NCBI GenBank assembly: GCA_902760765.1 | Contig: CACWHO010000011.1 | Location: 1-15,908, forward strand | Length of the DNA stretch: 15,908 nucleotides | Direction of reading: 5' to 3' | DNA from: an uncultured Eubacteriales bacterium | GTDB taxonomy: Bacteria; Bacillota; Clostridia; TANB77; CAG-508 | Position numbers and translations under genes: made by a program | Notes under the pieces: generated by a model | Database searches by the model: none | What the model was told of the DNA's origin: nothing | Seen by the model: only the letters and a program-made list of their open reading frames with translations | Shown here: positions 6,663 through 12,621 of the stretch, one piece after another | Position numbering within the stretch: position 1 is the stretch's first letter | Layout: each line of letters opens with the position of its first letter

Positions 6663-6812
6663 ATTTTTAAGCTTATAAATTTATTTTTTATCATATTTTT
6701 TATCAATCTTTTAGTTTCTTTATATTCTATTTATACTTTTTTCGAAGTAAAAGTTCTTCATATTTCACAAGGTTCAAAATTAAAGTTAAAAAGGAGGGAT
6801 TTTAATTCTTAA
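6663..6812 (+). CDS. 49-residue single-pass membrane protein, apparent ATT start, first gene of the secretion module
   Basis: I do not recognise this protein. Read from ATT at 6663 it has 49 residues: a short FKLIN lead, one very hydrophobic segment (about 7-27) and a basic tail ending KLKLKRRDFNS. The frame contains no ATG, GTG or TTG that could serve as a start. A near-consensus site TTAGGCGGTGAT (6649-6660) precedes it, with exactly 7 nt between GGCGG and the ATT. The 3' end contains the ribosome binding site of the coupling-protein gene, and the two overlap by 8 nt, which suggests translational coupling. Small hydrophobic proteins are common at the head of Gram-positive conjugation operons. 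It could instead be a non-coding leader, but the hydrophobic-then-basic design and the overlap favour a gene. Confidence 0.55.
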   Translation: MFKLINLFFIIFFINLLVSLYSIYTFFEVKVLHISQGSKLKLKRRDFNS

Positions 6813-8502
6813 ACATAAGATTTTTTTCAGTACAGCATTTGTCTCTATTTCTTGTATTATTTCGTATAGAATATTTCTCCCTATATATAGTTCAAACGAA
6901 ATTGTAATTACATATGGTCTTCATCCTTTTGATATATGTTCTGAAAACCCTGTATTATGGAAATATATAAAGCACATATTTATTTATACTTATATTTTTT
7001 CTAATTTTATTTATTCAAATATTTTATTTAATATTTTATTTCCAAAAAAAATATTAAATAAAATTAATCAAAAAAAACTTCTAAAAAATAATTTTATAAA
7101 TTCTTCAAATTTAAAATTATTAATTGGAAAAGATATTTCTACTAATGAATCAATTATAATTCCAGAAAATGGATTATATCAAAATTTTTTAATAACTGGC
7201 ACAATTGGTTCAGGCAAGACTTCTTCAGCAATGTATCCATTTACAAGACAATTATTAGAATATAACTATAATAATAAAGATGATAAAATTGGAATGCTAA
7301 TATTAGATGTTAAAGGTAATTTTTGTAATCAAGTATTCAAATATGCAAAGAAATATAATTTAGAAAAAGATTTAATTATAATAGGCTTAAATTCTGGGAA
7401 TTTTTATAATCCTTTGTATAAACCAAATTTAAAGCCAATAGTTCTTGCAAATAGAATAAAAACAATTTTAACATTATTTTCCGAGAATAATTCAGAATCA
7501 TATTGGTTAGATAAGATTGAGCAACTTTTATCTTCTGCTATTACAATTTGCAGAATGTATAATAATAACTACGTTTCATTTCCAGAAATACATAAATTAA
7601 TTACAAATCATGAATATTTTAGCAAAAAAATTATTTATTTAAGAGAACTTTTTACTTCATCTAAATTTAATAAAAAGCAAATATATGAATTAAATGAATC
7701 TTTAAATTTATTTGAAAAAGATTTTTATAATTTAGATGAAAGGACAAAATCAATTTTAATTTCTGAACTTACAAGAATTACAAATACATTTATTTCAGAT
7801 TATGATGTTTTTTCTACATTTTCTCCACCAAAAAATAAGCTCAATTTTTTAGGCTTTAGTGATGTAATTAAATATGGAAAGATTGTTGTTTTAAATATGA
7901 ATATTTCCGAATATAGCTTGCTTTCAAAAATTATTGCTACATATTTAAAATTGGATTTTCAATCAGAAATATTGTCTTCACTTTCAAAAGGAAATATAAG
8001 AAAAACAGCCTTTATTTGTGATGAATATGACAAATATTGTACGAAATCAGATAGTGAATTTTTTTCAATGAGTAGAGAGGCAAAATGTGTTAATATTATA
8101 AGCACTCAGAGTTATTCATCAATAAAAAATACTCTAAAAGACGAAACTTCAGTTGATGTTATAACGCAAAATCTTGTTAACAAACTTTGGTATAGAACAG
8201 ATGACATTTATACAATAGAAAAAATACAGAAGCAACTAGGGAAAGAAGAAAAGCAACAATTTTCAAAAACAATTTCAGAAAATGCAAAAGAAACAAATTT
8301 TAATTATATTACAAATTCCTTTAATTCAATTAATTCAAATATTTCTGAATCGTATAATTCATATATGCAAAAAGATTTTATTTTTGATACAAATTATTTT
8401 ACTCAATCATTGGAAACTTTTTCTTCTGTTGCTTTTCTTTCAGATGGAAATAAAATTTATAAACCTCAAAAAATAAAAATGTTGCCCTACTTTAAAAATT
8501 AG
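6805..8502 (+). CDS. VirD4/TraG-family type IV coupling protein (conjugation ATPase), apparent ATT start
   Basis: 565 residues read from ATT at 6805. Two N-terminal membrane segments (about 6-28 and 56-76) are followed by the ATPase domain: Walker A GTIGSGKT at 132-139 (Lys138), Walker B FICDEYD at 403-409, then the STQSYSSI region typical of these proteins. Coupling proteins are membrane hexamers that hand the relaxase-DNA complex to the secretion channel. An ATG at 7231 lies two codons after the Walker A Ser-Ser and would remove both membrane helices and the P-loop, so it cannot be the true start. Back to the stop at 6787 there is no ATG, GTG or TTG; GGAGGG (6793-6798) precedes the ATT with 7 nt between GGAGG and the codon. 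Frameshifting from the overlapping 49-residue gene is the alternative. The family is certain; the start is inferred. Confidence 0.85.
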   Translation: MLKHKIFFSTAFVSISCIISYRIFLPIYSSNEIVITYGLHPFDICSENPVLWKYIKHIFIYTYIFSNFIYSNILFNILFPKKILNKINQKKLLKNNFINSSNLKLLIGKDISTNESIIIPENGLYQNFLITGTIGSGKTSSAMYPFTRQLLEYNYNNKDDKIGMLILDVKGNFCNQVFKYAKKYNLEKDLIIIGLNSGNFYNPLYKPNLKPIVLANRIKTILTLFSENNSESYWLDKIEQLLSSAITICRMYNNNYVSFPEIHKLITNHEYFSKKIIYLRELFTSSKFNKKQIYELNESLNLFEKDFYNLDERTKSILISELTRITNTFISDYDVFSTFSPPKNKLNFLGFSDVIKYGKIVVLNMNISEYSLLSKIIATYLKLDFQSEILSSLSKGNIRKTAFICDEYDKYCTKSDSEFFSMSREAKCVNIISTQSYSSIKNTLKDETSVDVITQNLVNKLWYRTDDIYTIEKIQKQLGKEEKQQFSKTISENAKETNFNYITNSFNSINSNISESYNSYMQKDFIFDTNYFTQSLETFSSVAFLSDGNKIYKPQKIKMLPYFKN

Positions 8503-8526
8503 ATAATTTATAAAATAAAATTATCT
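8501..8526 (+). other. Hairpin overlapping the stop of the coupling-protein gene
   Basis: AGATAATTT (8501-8509) and AAATTATCT (8518-8526) form a 9-bp stem with an 8-nt loop. No T run follows on the plus strand, so it is not a clear terminator. It may stabilise or process the operon mRNA. Confidence 0.4.
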
Positions 8527-8562
8527 AAAAATTTAAATTAACATATTGAAAGGAGTTTTTAT

Positions 8563-8898
8563 ATGAAAAGAAACAAAAAAATAATTTCTTTAATTTTTAT
8601 TTTATTTTTATTTATCAATTTTTTATTAATTACTAATAATTCTTTTGCATTTGGTGAACCAAAAATTGTAGATAAAATAAATTCAGCATTTGAGTCAATT
8701 GAATCGTGGTTACTTAAAATATCTACACCTGCAGCAGCTGTTGCTGTTGGTACAGGGGTATTTATGCGTAAATTTAGTTTTGGAGATGAAGAAAAAATTA
8801 GGACAGGTAAAAAAATTATTAAAGGTTCTTTATTTTCTTACGCATTTATTCTTGCTACAGATTTAATTTTATCTGCAATTAAATCATTGATTGGTTAA
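8563..8898 (+). CDS. Small secretion-module protein, CagC/VirB2 (pilin)-like
   Basis: 111 residues. A basic start and hydrophobic core form a signal peptide with a plausible cleavage site after NSFA (about residue 29). The mature part has an amphipathic stretch (KINSAFESIESWLLKI), a first hydrophobic segment rich in Ala/Val/Gly (about 52-66), a polar loop with GDEEKIRTGKK, and a second hydrophobic segment (about 88-108). This layout matches VirB2/TrbC-type pilins and the CagC family placed between VirD4 and VirB6 in Firmicutes conjugative elements. The protein would sit in the membrane and contribute to the mating channel. GAAAGGAG precedes the ATG by 9 nt. Assignment rests on size, topology and position more than on a diagnostic motif. 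Confidence 0.65.
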   Translation: MKRNKKIISLIFILFLFINFLLITNNSFAFGEPKIVDKINSAFESIESWLLKISTPAAAVAVGTGVFMRKFSFGDEEKIRTGKKIIKGSLFSYAFILATDLILSAIKSLIG

Positions 8899-8991
8899 TT
8901 AATTTATTATTATTTTTTGTTTATTAAAAATATTTTGAAAAATTATTAATTAAATTTAATATTTAAAAATTAGTTATTACAAGGAGGTATT

Positions 8992-9867
8992 TTGGAAGAA
9001 AATAATATAACACAAATTATAATTGATACTATAAATACTATATTAGGGAAGCTATTTAGCTCAATTGATAATAATCTATACACCATATTAGATAAAATTA
9101 CATTTATTGACTCAAATATTTTACATGATAAAAATTTTGAGAAAATTTTAGGAACATCAACAAGTAATGGTATTTTATTAATTGCAAACTCTTTACTCTT
9201 GGGAATACTTTTATATTTTTCAATCAAATATTTACTTTCTCATTTTACATATACAAATATGGAAAAGCCCTACAGCTTTCTTCTTAAATTAATAATTTGT
9301 GGAATATGTATGAATTTTTCTTATTTTTTAGTTGGACAATTTATAGACATAATATCAAATATTTCTATAGCAATTAGAGAATTAGGAGAGAATTTATTTG
9401 ATAAAAAAATATGTTTTTCTCAGCTGATTTTGGATATAAATAATAATATTTCTATAAACACTTCTTCTGTTGATGTTTTTTCTCTGGATGGTTTAATAAA
9501 AAGCATCATTTCTATTTCTCTCCTAAACCTAATATTTTCATACTCTTTTAGATATATCTTAATTAAGGTTTTTATTGTATTAACACCATTTGCAATATTA
9601 TCAAATTCTATTCACTCAACGTCTTGGTTTTTTAAATCATGGTTAAGAAATTTATTCTCTTTGCTATTTATTCAAGTAATTGTTTCAATAATTTTAGTTA
9701 TTTTATTTTCTATTAATTATTCTTCAAATAATTTATTATATAAATTTATTTATATTGGAGGTTTATATTGTTTAATAAAAGCTAATTCTTTTGTAAAAGA
9801 ATTTATTGGAGGGATTTCAACTGAATTTTCAAATAATTTTGGCTCACTTTCAAAATTTATAAAATAA
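8992..9867 (+). CDS. VirB6/TrbL-like integral membrane protein of the secretion channel
   Basis: 291 residues starting at TTG 8992; AAGGAGGT ends 3 nt before it and no better start exists nearby. An amphipathic N-terminus (about 1-55) is followed by about six hydrophobic segments: near 57-80, 94-118, 160-180, 184-204, 215-240 and 250-268. Polar loops include a Trp-containing SWFFKSWLRN stretch, similar to the conserved region of VirB6/TrbL family members from Firmicutes elements. VirB6 proteins form part of the inner-membrane pore through which DNA passes. The position after the coupling protein and CagC-like gene and before PrgI fits the usual order. The gene appears full length. It is more A+T-rich than the flanking housekeeping genes. 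Confidence 0.75.
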   Translation: MEENNITQIIIDTINTILGKLFSSIDNNLYTILDKITFIDSNILHDKNFEKILGTSTSNGILLIANSLLLGILLYFSIKYLLSHFTYTNMEKPYSFLLKLIICGICMNFSYFLVGQFIDIISNISIAIRELGENLFDKKICFSQLILDINNNISINTSSVDVFSLDGLIKSIISISLLNLIFSYSFRYILIKVFIVLTPFAILSNSIHSTSWFFKSWLRNLFSLLFIQVIVSIILVILFSINYSSNNLLYKFIYIGGLYCLIKANSFVKEFIGGISTEFSNNFGSLSKFIK

Positions 9868-10056
9868 TTTTAATTATTAATTATTAATTATTAATTATTT
9901 ATTATATTATTTATTTATTATTATTTATTATTTATTATTTATTATTTATTTATTATTATTTATTATATTATTTATTTATTATTATTTATTATTTATTTTT
10001 TATTATTTATTTTTTATTATTTATTATTATTTATTATTATTTTTATATTATTTTTA
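9852..10056 (+). repeat. 205-bp tract of A and T only, with nested TTA/TTTA repeats
   Basis: Not one G or C occurs from 9852 to 10056. It covers the last codons of the VirB6-like gene and almost all of the 199-bp gap to PrgI. It is built from TTATT and TTTATT units on the plus strand. A 36-bp segment at 9901-9936 recurs exactly at 9962-9997 (61-bp offset). The RNA would be U-rich and little structured. There is no gene in it. Confidence 0.9.
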
Positions 10057-10066
10057 GGAGGTTTTC

Positions 10067-10345
10067 ATGAAATTTATTTTTCCTCAAAATTATAACTTAA
10101 AAAGCAAATTATTTGGAATTTTTGATTATAGTACAATCTTTCTAAATGTTTTTTGGGATTTATTTATTTTTTTATTAATTCAATTAGTAAATAATCTAAA
10201 TTTAAAAATTTTTTTATTTTTAATTTTTTCATTTCCTCTTTTTTTATTTAGCTTTTTTGGATTTAATGGAGAAAATATAAATTATATTTTGAAATATATT
10301 TTAATTTTCATTTTTAAAAATAAAATTTTATTATTTAAAAAATAA
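10067..10345 (+). CDS. PrgI-family protein of the type IV secretion module
   Basis: 92 residues. The N-terminus carries the family hallmark FPQNYN followed by KLFGIFDY. Two membrane segments (about 24-40 and 43-62) and a conserved FGFNGENINYIL loop follow, then a basic C-terminal tail. PrgI proteins (named after pCF10) are small membrane components found directly before the VirB4 ATPase gene in Gram-positive conjugation operons. Here no VirB4 follows: the next 150 bp are low-complexity A+T and then an unrelated DnaD gene begins. AGGAGG 6 nt before the ATG supports the start. Length is slightly short but near normal. It is the last recognisable gene of the module. Confidence 0.85.
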   Translation: MKFIFPQNYNLKSKLFGIFDYSTIFLNVFWDLFIFLLIQLVNNLNLKIFLFLIFSFPLFLFSFFGFNGENINYILKYILIFIFKNKILLFKK

Positions 10346-10495
10346 TTTTTATTTATTATTTATTTTTAATTTTTAATTTTTTATTTTTTTATTTTTTATT
10401 TATATTATTTTTATTTATCTTTTTTTATATATTTAGTTGTTAAATTTTATAATTTAAAGATAAAAATTTAAATCTTATTATTATTAGAAAAAATC
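10346..10495. other. Gene-free low-complexity A+T gap after PrgI
   Basis: No coding potential, tRNA, terminator hairpin with a T run or recognisable VirB4 fragment is visible. Bases 10310-10418 contain no G or C, resembling the tract at 9852-10056. The rest is ordinary A+T-rich spacer before the dnaD promoter. Confidence 0.6.
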
Positions 10496-10524
10496 TTGAA
10501 TTTTTTGTCTAAAAATGTTATATT
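10496..10524 (+). promoter_or_regulatory. Candidate sigma-A promoter of the dnaD-dnaC pair
   Basis: -35 TTGAAT (10496-10501), 17-bp spacer, -10 TATATT (10519-10524). It is placed about 40 nt before the dnaD ATG at 10563. Confidence 0.6.
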
Positions 10525-10562
10525 TTATTATACAAATTAATTATTTTATGGGAGGCCATATA

Positions 10563-11549
10563 ATGAAATTAGAACAGAACGATAAAGCATTATTATTCTC
10601 AAATACTCAAATTCCAGATATATTTTTTGCAGAATATTTGACACAAATTCCTGGTGATTTTCTAAAAATTTATTTATATATAGCTTTTCTTTCAAAATTT
10701 AAAAAAGATGTAAAAATAAATGATTTATCAAAAAAACTAGAATTATCAGTAAAAACAATTAGTGATGGTCTAAAATTCTTAGAAGATAATGGTTTAATAA
10801 TGAAAAAGCCTAATGGTTTTATTATAATAGATTTGCAAGAAACTACTTTAAACAATCTATATAAACCAAATATTACACCATCAAAAGAATCAATAGAAAA
10901 ATCTGCTAAAAATGAAGCTAGAATGAAGGCAATTGAATACATAAATAATAAATATTTTCAAGGTATTATGGGCCCTTCTTGGTATAATGATATTGATTTA
11001 TGGTTTAAAAAATATAACTTTGATGAACAAGTTATGATTACTTTATTTGATTATTGTTTTAATCGTTCTGCATTACATAAAAATTATATTCAAACAGTTG
11101 CTGAGGCATGGGGATTAAATAAAATTCATACTTGGAACGACTTAGATTTATATTCTCAAAAGCAAGAGAAATTAAGAAAAATTAAAAATACTATTGCAAA
11201 AAAAATGGGAAAACATTCTGGTTTAACTCAATATGAAGAAGCATATATTGAAAATTGGGTTGTCGATTACGGATATGATATGAATATAATTGAACTTGCT
11301 CTAAAAAGAACAACATATAAGCAAAACCCAACTTTTGAATATATAAATAGTATAATTAAAGATTGGCACGATAGAGATTTAAAAACACCTGAACAAGTAA
11401 CCGCATTTTTAGAGCAGAGAAATAAACAAACAAAAGCTGTAAAAAATCTTAAAAGTCAAGTTTCAAAAGCAAATTATGAACAAAGACAATATCAAAATTT
11501 AGACTTTTTATATGCTAATAATAGTCAAAGTGAAAATAATGATAAATAG
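10563..11549 (+). CDS. DnaD-family primosomal replication protein
   Basis: 328 residues. The N-terminal part is a winged helix (about 30-90) with a helix-turn-helix stretch INDLSKKLELSVKTISDGL (52-70). Two DnaD/DnaB_2 domains follow; each ends in the Y-xxx-I/V-xxx-W signature of this fold, YIQTVAEAW (175-183) and YINSIIKDW (260-268). A charged, probably disordered tail closes the protein. DnaD/DnaB proteins help remodel origin DNA and recruit the helicase loader in Firmicutes. GGGAGG (10550-10555) sits 7 nt before the ATG at 10563; upstream in-frame ATGs have no such site. The gene is intact and followed after 23 nt by a broken dnaC, the usual clostridial pairing. This suggests host replication genes rather than part of the secretion module. 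Confidence 0.85.
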   Translation: MKLEQNDKALLFSNTQIPDIFFAEYLTQIPGDFLKIYLYIAFLSKFKKDVKINDLSKKLELSVKTISDGLKFLEDNGLIMKKPNGFIIIDLQETTLNNLYKPNITPSKESIEKSAKNEARMKAIEYINNKYFQGIMGPSWYNDIDLWFKKYNFDEQVMITLFDYCFNRSALHKNYIQTVAEAWGLNKIHTWNDLDLYSQKQEKLRKIKNTIAKKMGKHSGLTQYEEAYIENWVVDYGYDMNIIELALKRTTYKQNPTFEYINSIIKDWHDRDLKTPEQVTAFLEQRNKQTKAVKNLKSQVSKANYEQRQYQNLDFLYANNSQSENNDK

Positions 11550-11572
11550 CTAATTAGAAAGGATTTTTAAAT

Positions 11573-12532
11573 ATGGCAAATGATACATTAATATCTTTAT
11601 TAAATGAATATGCTCAAAAAAAGTTACATGCTGAATTAGACTTAGAAAAAAGAAAAAATGCCCTATATCAGCTTATTCCAAGATTACAAGAAATAGATGA
11701 TGAATTAAATACTTTAGGTATTGAAACAACTAAAAATATTTTAAATAATAGTTCTGATGAAGATTCAATTAATTTTCTAAAATTAAAAATCAAAGATTTA
11801 AAAAGAGAAAAAGAAGAGATTTTATTGAAAAATAATTATCCATCAAATTATTTAAAACCTTTTTAATTCTAATTACCATACATATATGTGTAGTTGTTTA
11901 AAGCAAAAATTAATAGATTCTTCTTTTAACAATTCAAATATTTCTAACTTAAAAAAAGAAAACTTTGAAAATTTTAATGAATTAATTTTTTCTGATGAAG
12001 TTGATGTTGCAAAATATAAATATAACATTTCACCAAGGAAAAATATAATTAACATTAAAAATAATTGCATTAATTTTATTAATAATTTTGATGACCCTAA
12101 TTCAAAAAATTTGCTATTTACAGGTTATACAGGATTACGGTAAAACATATATGTCTAATTGCATTGCATCTGAAAGGTAAAACTGTAATTTATCAAACTG
12201 CTCCTGTATTACTTGATTCTGTAATAGATTATAAATTTAATAGACAAAAATATACTGATGACAATTTTTATAAATCAATCCTTGAATGTAATTTATTAAT
12301 AATTGATGATTTAGGAACAGAGACTATTAATTCAATGAAATTAAGTGAATTATTTACGATTTTAAATACAAGAATTTTAAACTTAAATAATAAAATAACA
12401 AAAACTATTATTTCTACAAATTTAAATATTAATGATATCTTTAAAAATTATGAAGAAAGAATTGGCTCTAGGATTGCACGTTATTATGATATTTATTATT
12501 TCTTTGGAGATGATTTAAGACTAAAAAAATAA
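11573..12532 (+). pseudogene. dnaC: Broken dnaC-like helicase-loader gene (AAA+ ATPase) with three frame disruptions
   Basis: Three frames together spell one clostridial DnaC-type helicase loader. Part 1 (11573-11866) is the N-terminal coiled-coil, ending NYLKPF. Part 2 (about 11862-12143, recognisable from MCSCLKQKL at 11886) runs to the Walker A, FTGYTGL. Part 3 (about 12164-12532) begins HLKGKTVIYQTAP and contains Walker B LLIIDDLGTE, sensor 1 STNLN and the arginine-finger region YEERIGSRI. Lesion 1, near 11860, removes the segment expected to hold the first CxxC pair and shifts frame. Lesion 2 is an extra C at 12138 inside Walker A; skipping it restores GLGKTYMSNCIA. Lesion 3, near 12169-12176, shifts again. 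The 960-bp total is close to the normal gene length. Stops follow each break, so no full protein can be made as written. Assembly error is the main alternative. Confidence 0.85.
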
Positions 12533-12543
12533 GAGAATTATAA

Positions 12544-12580
12544 AAAAGAACTCAAATTATTTTACAATTTGAGTTCTTTT
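12544..12580. terminator. Bidirectional terminator between dnaC-like pseudogene and gyrA
   Basis: AAAAGAACTCAAATT (12544-12558) pairs perfectly over 15 bp with AATTTGAGTTCTTTT (12566-12580) across a 7-nt loop, with T/A runs on both sides. It serves dnaD-dnaC and the converging gyrA. Confidence 0.92.
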
Positions 12581-12621
12581 TATGTTTTGATTTTTTAAAT
12601 TATTTAAAATCAAAATTTTTA

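Noticed and set aside
7231..8502. Coupling-protein start at ATG 7231
   Set aside because: It has no ribosome binding site and cuts off the Walker A and both membrane helices that are encoded in the same open frame upstream.
9852..10056. CRISPR array or structured repeat RNA
   Set aside because: The units are simple A/T slippage repeats without unique spacers, and no cas genes are present.
10515..10562. Longer N-terminus for the DnaD protein
   Set aside because: The extra 16 codons overlap the predicted -10 box and the GGGAGG site; the ATG at 10563 has proper spacing.
11573..11866. Separate 97-residue coiled-coil protein
   Set aside because: Its sequence is the N-terminal domain of DnaC-type loaders, in register with the fragments that follow, so it is better called part of the broken gene.
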